From Chitinophagaceae bacterium (lineage in GTDB: Bacteria > Bacteroidota > Bacteroidia > Chitinophagales > Chitinophagaceae), in the NCBI GenBank assembly GCA_025363355.1, contig JANYEB010000220.1, positions 1 to 48,032 of the forward strand: a DNA stretch of 48,032 nt. Reading direction: 5' to 3'. The position numbers were made by a program, and so were the translations under genes. The notes beneath the pieces are model-generated. The model was given only the letters and a program-made list of their open reading frames with translations. It did no database searches and was not told the origin of the DNA. Below, in pieces: positions 27,524 to 37,483 of the stretch. Within the stretch, counting starts at the first letter, position 1; the number at the start of each line of letters is the position of its first letter.

Positions 27524-29089
27524 TTATGCTAAACTCCAACTCATTTCTCCATCTTTTTCATCTTTTAAGTTAATACCAGCTATACTTAATTCATTTCTTA
27601 TTTTATCGCTGGTTACAAAATCTTTTTTTGCTTTTGCATCCTTACGTAGGCTTATTAAAACTTGCACAGCTTCGTCTAGTTTATTATTACTTACAGCAGC
27701 ATTCTCATTTCTTAAACCGAATACATCAAACAAATAATTTTGTAAAGTGTTTTTCAATAAGTCAAGTCCAATACTACTAATTTCTTCAGGCTTTATTTGA
27801 CCGCCTTTTAAAGAGTTTACAATTGTTGCCAACTCAAACAAATTGCCAATTGTTTTAGCCGTGTTAAAATCATCGTCCATACATTTCTTACAAGCATCTA
27901 CAATTAATCTTATTTTTCTGTCTAAATCAGTTTCTTTATTATCCTCTGTGTTATATCTATGTCCCAATTTAAAACCACTTAATTCGCCTATTAGTTCATC
28001 TAATGTTGGCTTTCTATCAGTCGGGTTTAATTGAAAATTCTTAATTAAATCAACCGCTTCCATCAAGCGTTTCAGCCCTTTTTCAGCATCTTGTAAGCCT
28101 TTAACGTTTATATCTAATTCTGAGGAATAGTGTGATTGTAAAAACAAAAACTTCAACACACTTGGTGCATAACCTTTATCAAGCAAAGGATGATTGCCAC
28201 TTACAAATTCCATTGGCAATATAGAGTTACCAAGGCTTTTGCTCATTTTTTGACCATTGAAATTTAGCATATTGGTGTGCAGCCAATATTTTGCTCCACC
28301 TTGTTTGCAGCTGCCTGTGTTTTGTGCAATTTCACATTCGTGATGAGGGAATTTTAAGTCCATTCCACCACCATGTATATCAAAAGTTTCGCCCAAATAT
28401 TTTGTACTCATTGCACTGCACTCTAAATGCCAACCAGGAAAACCCTTACCCCAAGGGCTATTCCATTGCATAATATGCTCTGGCGATGCTTTTTTCCATA
28501 AAGCAAAATCAATTGAGTTTCTTTTTTCTTCCTGTCCATCTAAATCTCTATAACCAGCCATTAATTCATCAATATTTCTTCCACTTAAAACGCCATAATT
28601 ATGTTGGTCATTATACTTTTTTACATCAAAATAAACCGAGCCATCTACTTCGTAAGCAAAGCCATTTTTTAAAAGTGTTTCAATCATTTCAATTTGCTCA
28701 ACAATATGTCCTGTGGCTGTAGGTTCAATGGTTGGAGGAATAGTATTGAAAGCATCCATAATTCTATGAAAACTTACTGTGTATTTCTGCACAATTTCCA
28801 TTGGTTCTAAGCTTTCTAATTTAGCCTGACTTTCCATTCTGTTCACACCTTCACCACGCTCATTTGTTAAATGTCCAGCATCAGTAATGTTTCTTACATA
28901 TCTTACTTTATAACCTAAAAAAATAAGATATCTATAAATCATGTCAAATGAACAAAAAGTTCGCAAGTTGCCCACGTGTGGTTCACTATATACAGTTGGG
29001 CCACACACATACAAACCAACGTGGTTGGGGATTATAGACTTAAATTCTTCTTTTTGTCGAGATAGTGTATTGTATATTTTTAAACTCAT
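27524..29089 (-). CDS. cysS: Cysteine--tRNA ligase
   Basis: A 521-residue class I aminoacyl-tRNA synthetase. The zinc-binding Cys and the HIGH-like motif are together in YVCGPTVYSEPHVGNLRTF near residues 26-45. FPHHECEIAQ carries further zinc ligands and KMSKSLGN lies near residue 285. The C-terminal helical tRNA-binding domain ends with DEKDGEMSWSL, usual in the family. A TATTTTCG element, one base from the TAnnTTTG consensus, lies upstream on the minus strand. The EEP-fold gene that follows upstream has its own start region. Confidence 0.97.
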   Translation of the reverse strand: MSLKIYNTLSRQKEEFKSIIPNHVGLYVCGPTVYSEPHVGNLRTFCSFDMIYRYLIFLGYKVRYVRNITDAGHLTNERGEGVNRMESQAKLESLEPMEIVQKYTVSFHRIMDAFNTIPPTIEPTATGHIVEQIEMIETLLKNGFAYEVDGSVYFDVKKYNDQHNYGVLSGRNIDELMAGYRDLDGQEEKRNSIDFALWKKASPEHIMQWNSPWGKGFPGWHLECSAMSTKYLGETFDIHGGGMDLKFPHHECEIAQNTGSCKQGGAKYWLHTNMLNFNGQKMSKSLGNSILPMEFVSGNHPLLDKGYAPSVLKFLFLQSHYSSELDINVKGLQDAEKGLKRLMEAVDLIKNFQLNPTDRKPTLDELIGELSGFKLGHRYNTEDNKETDLDRKIRLIVDACKKCMDDDFNTAKTIGNLFELATIVNSLKGGQIKPEEISSIGLDLLKNTLQNYLFDVFGLRNENAAVSNNKLDEAVQVLISLRKDAKAKKDFVTSDKIRNELSIAGINLKDEKDGEMSWSLA

Positions 29090-29147
29090 TGTGTTTGTTC
29101 TGATTGCTGTGTTGTATTAATGCAGCGAAAATAAGAATGTAACCTCT

Positions 29148-30275
29148 TTAGTTCTTTGTTTTTTCTGTTTGATATTTCTTTAGCATTAAATCTACTACAA
29201 GCATTTTGTGGTCGCTCATTTTCTCGTCTACTAAATTAAACTGTTTAACTTCAAAATTATTATCAGGCATTACATAATCAATTCGTAAAACTGGCGATAA
29301 GGAGTTGAAGGTTTTACCCAAACCAAAACCCTTAGCTAAAAAAGCATCTTGCCTTTCGCCTCTTATTTTCCAGTAAGTATTGTTATTTGAAACCTCATTC
29401 AAATCACCACAAAAAATACTAGGATAGTTGGTTTTATTAATATATTCTTTTACTACATCTGCTTGTTGACTATGTATTTCTAAGGTGTTCTTCATTTTAG
29501 AAAAAATACCACTTAAATTATTTTTGGATATAGGCTCATCTTTAACAACATTATCAATCTCTTTAAATTCATCTCTAGAAAATTTATAAGAATCTAAGTG
29601 AGTAGTAAAAAAAGATAAGGTATCGTTTTCAACTACGATATCTGTAGTAATGATATTTTCTCCATTTTCAAATCTTGTGCTATCGTTTTTTATAATTGAA
29701 TATTTTGAAAAAATAGCACTACCACTTCTATGTCTATGAGGTCCAATAATCCATCCAGGAAAATAATAGTATTGATATTTTTTTTTGATTAATTCTAAAG
29801 ACTTGCAACCGTGCTGACACTCTTCGAACTCTTGCAAGCAAATAACATCGGCATTTTGCTTGATTAATGAATTGATAATTTCTTCTACAGAATGTCTTTT
29901 AGAATTATTAGTTTGAGGTCTACCACTCATATTACCTATGTTCCAACTAACAATTCTTAGATTGTAGTTTGACTTAACTTTTTTAAAAGAATCGTTTGTA
30001 TTGAATGCAAACATTACACTAATTTGCTTATAACCCAAGCAAAGAACAATCAATAGAAAAATAGCATATTTCTTTTTTATAAAAAACCAAAAAAGAACAC
30101 CAAAAATTAGTGTAACAAAAAGGTATGGCATTGATATACCAACAAAGCCTAACAAGGCAAAAGCACTAGCAGATATCCAAGGCAATAAACAGCCAACTAA
30201 AAAAAGAAAAGCAATAAGTAGGGTTATGCCAACCAATAAATACTTGGTGTACTTTCTTAACCAACTTTTTTTCAT
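29148..30275 (-). CDS. Endonuclease/exonuclease/phosphatase-fold membrane protein
   Basis: A 375-residue protein with an N-terminal hydrophobic part of about 85 residues. That part has three likely helices (LLVGITLLIAFLFLVG; ALLGFVGISMPYLFVTLIFG; the YAIFLLIVLCLGY region). An EEP-fold catalytic domain follows from about residue 105 to the end. Active-site stretches are RIVSWNIGNM, DVICLQE, FCGDLNE and SDHKMLVVD at the C-terminus. It probably cuts a phosphodiester or phosphomonoester in the periplasm or at the membrane. The substrate is unknown. A similar membrane-anchored arrangement is common in Bacteroidota. Confidence 0.9.
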   Translation of the reverse strand: MKKSWLRKYTKYLLVGITLLIAFLFLVGCLLPWISASAFALLGFVGISMPYLFVTLIFGVLFWFFIKKKYAIFLLIVLCLGYKQISVMFAFNTNDSFKKVKSNYNLRIVSWNIGNMSGRPQTNNSKRHSVEEIINSLIKQNADVICLQEFEECQHGCKSLELIKKKYQYYYFPGWIIGPHRHRSGSAIFSKYSIIKNDSTRFENGENIITTDIVVENDTLSFFTTHLDSYKFSRDEFKEIDNVVKDEPISKNNLSGIFSKMKNTLEIHSQQADVVKEYINKTNYPSIFCGDLNEVSNNNTYWKIRGERQDAFLAKGFGLGKTFNSLSPVLRIDYVMPDNNFEVKQFNLVDEKMSDHKMLVVDLMLKKYQTEKTKN

Positions 30276-30326
30276 TTGGTAAAAATAGGTAATCAGATTT
30301 TATATATACTTATGCTTTAGAATTAC

Positions 30327-31730
30327 TCAACCTAATCTAAATTCTTGGTGCATTTCAGGAACAATTACATCTTTAAATCCTTTTTTTATAAGGCTATTTC
30401 TAAAATCAAATTGCACATCTTCTTCGCCATGAACAACAAAAACTGTTTTAACTAAAGCTGGATTTTGACAACTTAAATATTGACATAAATCATCATAATC
30501 GCCGTGGGCACTCATACTTCGCATACTACCAACCTCTGCAACAACATCATAAAATTCACCAAAAATTCTTATTTCTTTTTGTCCATTCATTAACCTGCCA
30601 CCAAGACTATTTGGTTCACAATATCCAACTAAAAGAATGGTATTTTTTTCGTTGCCAATATTATTGGCAATATGATGTTTTATTCTTCCTGCATCTGCCA
30701 TTCCACTTGCAGAAATTATAATGCAAGGTTGGTGCAAATCATTTAAAGCTTTGCTTTCATCAGTACTTTCAATGAAATGCAATCCAGGAAAATCAAATGG
30801 ATCATCATCGTGTTCTAATATCTTTTGCACTCGATTATTAAACAGTTTTGGGTAATGCTTTACTATTTGAGTTGCTTTACTACTTAAAGGACTATCAACA
30901 TAAACAGGCACTCTGGGCAAACGTTTTTCTAAACTTAATTGATTTAAGGAATACAATAATTCTTGTGTTCGTCCAACACTAAATGCAGGAATAATCAATT
31001 TGCCTTTTTTCTCTACCACAGTTTTGTTAATCCATTGCAATAAAACCTCTGTTGAATTAATAACATCATCGTGCAAACTATTGCCATAAGTGCTTTCAAT
31101 AATAATATAATCTGCTTGAGGAAATGTTTCAGGCGATTTTAAAATAAGGTCTTTATACCTACCAACATCGCCACTAAAAGTTAGTGCTGTTGTTTGTCCA
31201 TCTTCTTTAATTTTTAAATGAATAGATGCACTACCAATGATATGTCCTGCATCTGTAAACATTGCTTCAACATCATCAATTACTTTAAACCAAACATTAT
31301 ATTCAATTGTTTGAAACTGTTGTACAGCAAGGGTTTCATCATCAATATCATATAAAGGCTCAATAGGTTTTTGCCCAAGCGAAGCTCTTTTTTTATTGAT
31401 ATATTTTGTATCATCTCTTTGTATCACAGCACTATCTTCCATTAAAACAGCTGCTAAATCTTTAGTTGCTGGAGTGCTAAAAATAGTTCCTGTAAAACCC
31501 TCTTTCACCAACTTTGGAATTAATCCAGAATGATCAATATGGGCGTGAGATAAAATCATTGCAGTTACTTCTGTTGCATCAAAACCCAAGCTGGCATTAT
31601 AGTTTGACGTTTCTTTTCCCAAGCCTTGAAACATACCACAGTCAAGCAAAATTTGGTTGCCATTTTTTAGTTTCAATAAATGTTTTGAGCCTGTTACAGT
31701 TCTTGCTGCACCGTGAAATGATAGTTTCAT
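30327..31730 (-). CDS. Beta-CASP metallo-hydrolase (RNA-processing type)
   Basis: A 467-residue metallo-beta-lactamase-fold protein with a beta-CASP insert. SHAHIDHSG (the HxHxDH zinc motif) is near residues 60-68. Further zinc ligands are in DAGHIIGSA near residue 172 and FSGDVGR near 192. The beta-CASP motifs (ESTYGN, SGMADAGRIKHH and VVHGEE) follow. This layout is shared with the CPSF-like RNases such as the archaeal/bacterial YbhM-like group, so RNA cleavage is likely. It lies between the two arms of a palindromic repeat pair and the EEP gene, all on the minus strand. Confidence 0.9.
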   Translation of the reverse strand: MKLSFHGAARTVTGSKHLLKLKNGNQILLDCGMFQGLGKETSNYNASLGFDATEVTAMILSHAHIDHSGLIPKLVKEGFTGTIFSTPATKDLAAVLMEDSAVIQRDDTKYINKKRASLGQKPIEPLYDIDDETLAVQQFQTIEYNVWFKVIDDVEAMFTDAGHIIGSASIHLKIKEDGQTTALTFSGDVGRYKDLILKSPETFPQADYIIIESTYGNSLHDDVINSTEVLLQWINKTVVEKKGKLIIPAFSVGRTQELLYSLNQLSLEKRLPRVPVYVDSPLSSKATQIVKHYPKLFNNRVQKILEHDDDPFDFPGLHFIESTDESKALNDLHQPCIIISASGMADAGRIKHHIANNIGNEKNTILLVGYCEPNSLGGRLMNGQKEIRIFGEFYDVVAEVGSMRSMSAHGDYDDLCQYLSCQNPALVKTVFVVHGEEDVQFDFRNSLIKKGFKDVIVPEMHQEFRLG

Positions 31731-31734
31731 AATA

Positions 31735-31755
31735 CCCCAAACCCCTAAAGGGGCT
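31735..31755 (+). repeat. Palindromic repeat, copy A (core CCCCTAAAGGGG)
   Basis: A 21-base element with core CCCCTAAAGGGG, preceded by CCCCAAA and ending in CT. It lies just upstream of the beta-CASP gene. With copy B (31804-31824), which is inverted, it can form a larger hairpin around a 48-base loop; 20 of 21 positions match between the two. Confidence 0.85.
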
Positions 31756-31800
31756 ATTTAAAATTTAATAATAATTTTTCTGCAAGCAATATTACTGTTT

Positions 31801-32298
31801 TTAAGCCCCTTTAGGGGTTTGAGGTTTAAAACTCCAAGTGAATATGAACCTTGCCACATCTTCTCCTTCATTATTCTTTCCTACAGAAACACATTGAATT
31901 GTAGTACCAATATTTTGTTGAATACTTTGTTCAATTGCAGAAATAATTTTATCGCCATCGTTGCAAGTAAAGTGAATTGTACCAACAGCTTTTTTATAAA
32001 ATTCAGCTTCTAACTTCACCACCAACATACTCACTTTTGGATTGCGTTTATATGTTTGTCCAAAAGCTAAAATGCCAGTACTTAATTCAGCAGCCATACT
32101 AAGTACAGCAAAATATATTGACTTAAAAGGGTTTTGATTTATCCATTTAAACTTAACACTCACAACTGCATTCTGTGGAGATAGCTCAATAATTTTTAAT
32201 CCACTAACAAAAGCCATTGGCAGTTTGCTTAACATAAACAAACGATACTTAATAGGGTTTGTAATTTGTTTTTTAAAAAGATGAAATTGTGAATTCAT
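31801..32298 (-). CDS. DUF4442 (thioesterase-like) protein with a repeat-derived C-terminus
   Basis: A 165-residue single-domain protein of the DUF4442 group, related to hot-dog-fold thioesterases. LPMAFVSGLKIIELSPQNAV and the central SIYFAVLSMAAELSTG (the Glu region of the fold) fit, and no membrane segment is seen. The last residues, QTPKGA, are encoded by the palindromic repeat and are not part of the fold. I chose ATG 32298 (MNSQFHLF) because the frame upstream overlaps the divergent aminotransferase region. The substrate is unknown. Confidence 0.8.
   Translation of the reverse strand: MNSQFHLFKKQITNPIKYRLFMLSKLPMAFVSGLKIIELSPQNAVVSVKFKWINQNPFKSIYFAVLSMAAELSTGILAFGQTYKRNPKVSMLVVKLEAEFYKKAVGTIHFTCNDGDKIISAIEQSIQQNIGTTIQCVSVGKNNEGEDVARFIFTWSFKPQTPKGA
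31804..31824 (-). repeat. Palindromic repeat, copy B
   Basis: The inverted copy of the element. It makes up the last codons of the DUF4442 gene: the reading frame through it gives Q-T-P-K-G-A followed by a stop codon. Confidence 0.85.
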
Positions 32299-32348
32299 AA
32301 TATAAGATGCAATGTAGGGAAATAATAACAATCTTATATCTTCGTTCT

Positions 32349-33500
32349 ATGCAAATTCAATCAAAATTGCCCGATGTTGGCACAACAATTTTTACTGTGA
32401 TGAGTTCTTTGGCTGTGCAACATAATGCAATAAATTTAGGTCAAGGTTTTCCTGATTTTATGATGAGTGAAGAGCTTGTAAGTCTTGTAAACACTGCAAT
32501 GCAGCAGGGACATAATCAATATGTTCATATGAATGGTTTGCCTTTGTTGAGAGAAAGACTTGCAGAAAAATGTTTGAAGCTTTACAATAATAATATCAAT
32601 CCAAATGATGAGATAACCATTACCCCTGGTGGCACTTATGCAATTTATACAGCACTTACTGCTGTGTTAAATAAAGGCGATGAAGTGATTGTTTTTGAAC
32701 CAGCGTATGACAGTTATATTCCTAATATAATAATCAATGGAGGCGTACCTGTTTTGATTTCTTTGGAATATCCATCTTACAGAATTCCTTGGGATGAAGT
32801 GAAAGCAAAAATTACTAGTAGAACCAAAATGATAATGATTAATAGTCCTCACAACCCAACAGGAATGGTGCTTTGCGAGGATGATATTATTCAGTTAAAA
32901 GAAATTGTTGCCCAACACGATATTTTTATTTTGAGTGATGAAGTATATGAGCATTTAATTTTTGATAATAAACTCCATTTAAGTATGCTTCATTATCCTG
33001 AACTATTTGAACGAAGTTTTATATGTTTTTCGTTTGGCAAAACTCATCACTGTACAGGCTGGAAATTAGGTTATTGTATTGCTCCAAAAGTGTTAACAAG
33101 TGAGTTTAGAAAAGTGCATCAATTTAATTGCTTTAGTTGCAATAGTCCAACACAGGTAGCACTTTCAACATATTTACAAAATGAAAATGCTTACTTAAAT
33201 CTTGGAAAAGAAATTCAAGCAAAACGAGATTATTTTCGACAACTAATGTTGGCAACTCCATTCAAATTAATTCCTTCTTATGGTAGTTATTTTGAGTGTT
33301 ACAGCTACGAACATTTTAGTAACGAAAGAGATTTTGATTTAGCTGTTCGTTTAACAAAAGACTATGGCATAGCCACCATTCCAATTTCATCTTTCTACAA
33401 CAATAAAACCGACAATAAAGTGCTACGTTTTTGTTTTGTTAAAAACGAAGAAACACTTAAAAAAGCCGTTGAAAGACTGGACAAATGGCAGGGTTATTAA
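32349..33500 (+). CDS. Class I/II aminotransferase, methionine (YbdL) type
   Basis: A 383-residue pyridoxal-phosphate enzyme. The lysine that binds the cofactor is in SFGKTHHCTGWKLGYCIAP, a signature close to E. coli YbdL (methionine aminotransferase) and kynurenine aminotransferase. NLGQGFPDF is near the N-terminus, NSPHNPTG near residue 165 and SDEVYEHLIFD near residue 197. It probably transfers an amino group from methionine, its keto analogue or an aromatic amino acid to 2-oxoglutarate. I chose ATG 32349 because homologues begin at this point. It diverges from the DUF4442 gene with a 50-base spacer. Confidence 0.92.
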   Translation: MQIQSKLPDVGTTIFTVMSSLAVQHNAINLGQGFPDFMMSEELVSLVNTAMQQGHNQYVHMNGLPLLRERLAEKCLKLYNNNINPNDEITITPGGTYAIYTALTAVLNKGDEVIVFEPAYDSYIPNIIINGGVPVLISLEYPSYRIPWDEVKAKITSRTKMIMINSPHNPTGMVLCEDDIIQLKEIVAQHDIFILSDEVYEHLIFDNKLHLSMLHYPELFERSFICFSFGKTHHCTGWKLGYCIAPKVLTSEFRKVHQFNCFSCNSPTQVALSTYLQNENAYLNLGKEIQAKRDYFRQLMLATPFKLIPSYGSYFECYSYEHFSNERDFDLAVRLTKDYGIATIPISSFYNNKTDNKVLRFCFVKNEETLKKAVERLDKWQGY

Positions 33501-33585
33501 TGCCTTAATTCGCTATATAATTCTGTATTTATAAGTCTTTCTCCCAAAACCGTTATCATACATATTCCTGTTTCAGCTACAGCCT

Positions 33586-33593
33586 TACATTTG
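33586..33593 (+). promoter_or_regulatory. Putative valS promoter -7 element
   Basis: TACATTTG, matching TAnnTTTG, 21 bases before the ATG. The 17-base TTACATTTGCAGCAATT here (33585-33601) is identical to the metG upstream region (47847-47863). Confidence 0.6.
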
Positions 33594-33614
33594 CAGCAAT
33601 TGAAGAAATAATTT

Positions 33615-36287
33615 ATGAGTGAGATTAGCAAAAATTTTGAGCATCAATCTGCCGATAATAATTGGTATGAGCATTGGGTAAACAAAGGATATTTTAGTAG
33701 TATTGTTGATAACACAAAAGAACCTTACACTATTGTAATGCCTCCCCCAAATGTTACTGGCATTTTGCATATGGGACATTGTTTAAACAATACCATTCAA
33801 GATATTTTAATTCGTCGTGCAAGAATGCAAGGTTTTAATGCTTGTTGGGTTCCTGGTACAGACCACGCTAGCATTGCAACAGAAACTAAGGTGGTGCAAA
33901 TGCTTAGAGAAAAAGGCATCACTAAGTCTTCTTTAACAAGAGAAGAATTTTTAAGTTATGCTTGGGAATGGAAAGAAAAATATGGTGGTATTATTTTGCA
34001 ACAATTAAGGAAATTGGGTTGCAGTTTAGATTGGAACAGAACATCATTTACAATGGATGATGATTACTATAAAGCTGTCATCAAAATATTTGTTCAGTTG
34101 TATAATGATGGTGTTATTTATCGTGGTTTAAGAATGGTGAATTGGGATCCTGCAAGTAAAACAGCATTGAGTGATGAAGAGGTTATTTTTAAAGAAATTG
34201 ATTCTAAACTTTACTATGTAAAATATCAATTTGTAGAAGATAGTAGTAAGTTTATGATGGTAGCTACAACAAGGCCAGAAACTATTTTAGGCGATGTGGC
34301 AATATGTGTTAATCCAAATGACGAACGTTATAAAACTTGGATTGGTAAAGAAGTAATAGTGCCTATCATCAACAGAAAAATAAACATTATTGCTGATGAA
34401 TATGTTGATGCTGAGTTTGGAACAGGTGCTTTGAAAATTACACCTGCACACGATAAAAATGATAATGAAATTGGTCGTAAGCACAACCTTAAAACCATTG
34501 ATACATTGGATGCAGATGGCAGGTTTACTGCTCAACAATTGGAAGAAGAAAGTATCAATGATTTAGTAAAAACATACATTGGTATTGATAGATTTGATTT
34601 AAGAAAAAAGATTGTTGAAGATATTGCTGCATTGGGTCAAATAGAAAAAATTGAAGAGTATAAAGGGCAAGTTGGAACGAGTGAAAGAACAGGTGCTGTT
34701 ATAGAATCTCGTTTGAGTATGCAGTGGTTTATGGATATGAAAAAGTTTATAGCCAATAACCCTGAAACCCTTACTGCTGTTATGAATGATGAGATTGCAT
34801 TTCATCCTGCAAAAGCAAAAAATACCTACAAACATTGGATAGAAAATATTAAAGATTGGTGCATTAGTCGTCAGCTTTGGTGGGGACAACAAATACCTGC
34901 TTGGTACGATGAGAATGGAAATTATGTAGTTGCTGCAACTGAAAAAGAAGCTCTAGAAATTTATAATAAAAAAATAGACCCACAGACAACGATTAAAGGC
35001 GTATTAAAACAAGATGAAGATTGCCTAGACACTTGGTTCTCTTCTTGGATTTGGCCAATGGAAGTTTTTAAAGGAATCAGCAACCCAGATAACGAAGAAG
35101 TAAATTACTATTATCCAACAACCACGCTGGTTACAGGTCAAGATATTATTTTCTTTTGGGTTGCGAGAATGATAATGGCTGGTTATGAATTTAACAAGCA
35201 ACTGCCGTTTAAAGATGTTTATTTCACAGGAATGGTGCGTGATAAACAAGGTAGAAAAATGAGTAAGCAACTAGGCAACAGCCCTGATTTGTTGGGTTTG
35301 ATAGATAAGTATGGTGCAGATGCTGTTCGTTTTGGTATTATGATTTCGAGCCCTGCTGGTAATGATTTATTGTTTGATGAAGGTAGTTTAGAACAAGGTA
35401 GAAATTTCAACAATAAGTTATGGAATGCAATGAAGTTGGTGAAAATGTGGGAAGGAAGACAGGCTACAGTTGACAGTAAACAGTTGACAGAAAACTTTGC
35501 GATTGTTTGGTTTGAAAACAGATTAAATGAAGCCAAACAAGAAGTTGAAAACTTAATGAAGCAATTTCAATTAAGTGCTGCTTTAAAAGTTATATACAGT
35601 TTAATTTGGGATGATTTCTGTAGCTGGTATTTAGAGTGGATTAAACCAGGATTTGAACAACCAATTGAAACAAGTGTTTACAACAAAACAGTTGAATATT
35701 TTGATGAGTTGTTGCAATTATTGCATCCTTTTATGCCAATAGTGACCGAAGAAATTTATCATCAATTAAAAGAAAGAAAAGAAGACCTAACAATAAAACA
35801 ATACTCTAAACACGAAACTCCAAACAGTCAAATATTAAAGCAAGGAAAACTATTACAACAAGTAATTACAACCTTACGTGAAGCTCGTGCAAAAAACAAT
35901 CTAAAACCTAAAGAAGAAATTGTATTGCATATTCAAACACAACAACAAGATAGCTATTCATCTATACAAAACATTTTAGCAAAACAAGTAAACGCAAGTG
36001 CTATACATTTTGTGGCTGAAAGTGTTGCTAACACTACTGTTGTTGCAATTGAAAGTGATAAGTTCTACATAGAATCAGATAAAGAAATTGATACAATTGC
36101 GTTAAAAGACGAATTGATAAAAGACCTAAACTATCAAAAAGGGTTCTTAGAATCTGTAATGAAAAAGTTGGGCAACGAAAAATTTGTAGCCAATGCAAAA
36201 CCAGATGTGCTTGCTTTTGAAGAAAAGAAAAAAGCTGATGCAGAAGCAAGAATTAAAACTATTGAAGAAAGCTTAGCAACTTTATAA
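33615..36287 (+). CDS. valS: Valine--tRNA ligase
   Basis: An 890-residue class I aminoacyl-tRNA synthetase. PPPNVTGILHMGH (HIGH motif) is near residues 43-55, WVPGTDHASIATE follows, and an editing domain spans about 200-350. KMSKQLGNSPD is the KMSKS motif, with Gln in place of the last Ser. The C-terminal anticodon-binding region is near residues 620-760 and the coiled-coil tail (about 825-890) is typical of ValRS. Length is normal for Bacteroidota. It has its own promoter and a terminator shared with the convergent hydrolase gene. Confidence 0.97.
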   Translation: MSEISKNFEHQSADNNWYEHWVNKGYFSSIVDNTKEPYTIVMPPPNVTGILHMGHCLNNTIQDILIRRARMQGFNACWVPGTDHASIATETKVVQMLREKGITKSSLTREEFLSYAWEWKEKYGGIILQQLRKLGCSLDWNRTSFTMDDDYYKAVIKIFVQLYNDGVIYRGLRMVNWDPASKTALSDEEVIFKEIDSKLYYVKYQFVEDSSKFMMVATTRPETILGDVAICVNPNDERYKTWIGKEVIVPIINRKINIIADEYVDAEFGTGALKITPAHDKNDNEIGRKHNLKTIDTLDADGRFTAQQLEEESINDLVKTYIGIDRFDLRKKIVEDIAALGQIEKIEEYKGQVGTSERTGAVIESRLSMQWFMDMKKFIANNPETLTAVMNDEIAFHPAKAKNTYKHWIENIKDWCISRQLWWGQQIPAWYDENGNYVVAATEKEALEIYNKKIDPQTTIKGVLKQDEDCLDTWFSSWIWPMEVFKGISNPDNEEVNYYYPTTTLVTGQDIIFFWVARMIMAGYEFNKQLPFKDVYFTGMVRDKQGRKMSKQLGNSPDLLGLIDKYGADAVRFGIMISSPAGNDLLFDEGSLEQGRNFNNKLWNAMKLVKMWEGRQATVDSKQLTENFAIVWFENRLNEAKQEVENLMKQFQLSAALKVIYSLIWDDFCSWYLEWIKPGFEQPIETSVYNKTVEYFDELLQLLHPFMPIVTEEIYHQLKERKEDLTIKQYSKHETPNSQILKQGKLLQQVITTLREARAKNNLKPKEEIVLHIQTQQQDSYSSIQNILAKQVNASAIHFVAESVANTTVVAIESDKFYIESDKEIDTIALKDELIKDLNYQKGFLESVMKKLGNEKFVANAKPDVLAFEEKKKADAEARIKTIEESLATL

Positions 36288-36308
36288 AATGAAATTTAAA
36301 CCTTTTAA

Positions 36309-36339
36309 AAAAGCATCCCACAATAACTAAGATGCTTTT
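36309..36339. terminator. Hairpin terminator between valS and the hydrolase gene
   Basis: AAAAGCATC (36309-36317) pairs with GATGCTTTT (36331-36339) around a 13-base loop, between two convergent genes. Confidence 0.65.
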
Positions 36340-36373
36340 ATGAAAGATATGTAACTAGAGATTAGTTTATCAA

Positions 36374-37288
36374 TTAATCTCTCGTCACCAATGCATCATT
36401 ATCTGGTAATATTTCATAAGCTTCTTCTGGTTCAATAGAAATTTCTATTGAACTTGTTTTGGCAAATGATATGATATCAGCATTAAGCTTGTCTTTTTCT
36501 GTATAAAACAATCCATGTGGTGCACCTTCATATTCAATCAATTTACAATTGGTAATTAGTGTAGCCAATTTTCTGCTGCTAATATCAATAGAAACTGTTT
36601 TGTCTTCATCGCCATGGATGATGAGTGTTGGTACTGTAATATGTTCTACATCGTTTTTGAAATTGGTATGAATAAAAGCTTTCATACACTCTTTAGTTGC
36701 TCTTGGAGAAGCAAATGATGCTAACATACGATAATATTCTAGTAGCGAATCGCTAACAGGTTGACTCAAAAAGCCAATGTTAAAAAAATCATTGCCAAAC
36801 GCATTTAAAAAATCAATCCTATCTGTTTCTATAGCTTCTAGCCTTTCACTATATTGTTCCTCAGAAACACCATCAGGGTTTTCTTCTGTTTGTTTTAGAC
36901 CAGGTAATATGCTACTTATTAATATCACATTGCTCAATCTACTTACACCATACTTGCTACAATAACGTGCCACTTCACCTCCACCCATAGAGAAGCCAAC
37001 TAAGGTTACATCTTGTAAATCTAATTGGTTTAAAACAGCATTCAAATCATCAGCTAAGGTATCATAATCATATCCATACCAAGGTTTTGAAGAATTGCCA
37101 AAGCCACGACGATCATAAGCTATTACCCTCAAACCAGCATTTATAAGGTCGTCTAATTGGTATTCCCACATTTCTTTACAAAGAGGCCAACCGTGTAACA
37201 ATACTACAGGTTTACCCTTTCCATAATCCTCATAATTTAAATGAATGGATTCATTGTTTTCGTTGCTGAATGTTGTAATAAATTTCAT
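36374..37288 (-). CDS. Alpha/beta hydrolase (haloperoxidase/esterase type)
   Basis: A 304-residue serine hydrolase. VLLHGWPLCKEMWEYQ holds the oxyanion region, and GFSMGGGE, near residue 97, holds the nucleophile Ser. HGDEDKTVS is the acid-residue loop and GAPHGLFYT carries the catalytic His. It resembles non-haem chloroperoxidases and related esterases. There is no signal peptide. A C-terminal tail of about 30 residues rich in Glu and Ile, after the fold ends, is longer than in typical members. The substrate is unknown. Confidence 0.9.
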   Translation of the reverse strand: MKFITTFSNENNESIHLNYEDYGKGKPVVLLHGWPLCKEMWEYQLDDLINAGLRVIAYDRRGFGNSSKPWYGYDYDTLADDLNAVLNQLDLQDVTLVGFSMGGGEVARYCSKYGVSRLSNVILISSILPGLKQTEENPDGVSEEQYSERLEAIETDRIDFLNAFGNDFFNIGFLSQPVSDSLLEYYRMLASFASPRATKECMKAFIHTNFKNDVEHITVPTLIIHGDEDKTVSIDISSRKLATLITNCKLIEYEGAPHGLFYTEKDKLNADIISFAKTSSIEISIEPEEAYEILPDNDALVTRD

Positions 37289-37483
37289 TGGTTGATTATT
37301 TTAATGTTTGATTTTATAATGACGCTATTGTCTGATTATTTAATATTTTTACGTCTTTAAACTAATGCAAAACTGATAATTTTTAACTGGGTGTGTCTTA
37401 CACAATGCATAAAAAAAGTTATAAAATATATACTGTTAAATGTATTCAATGATGATTAAAACAAAGTGTGATTAATTTGTAAA

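Noticed and set aside
35215-35290. KMSKQ instead of KMSKS in ValRS as a sign of a defective enzyme
   Set aside because: The rest of the motif and enzyme is intact, and variation at the last position of KMSKS is tolerated in class I synthetases.
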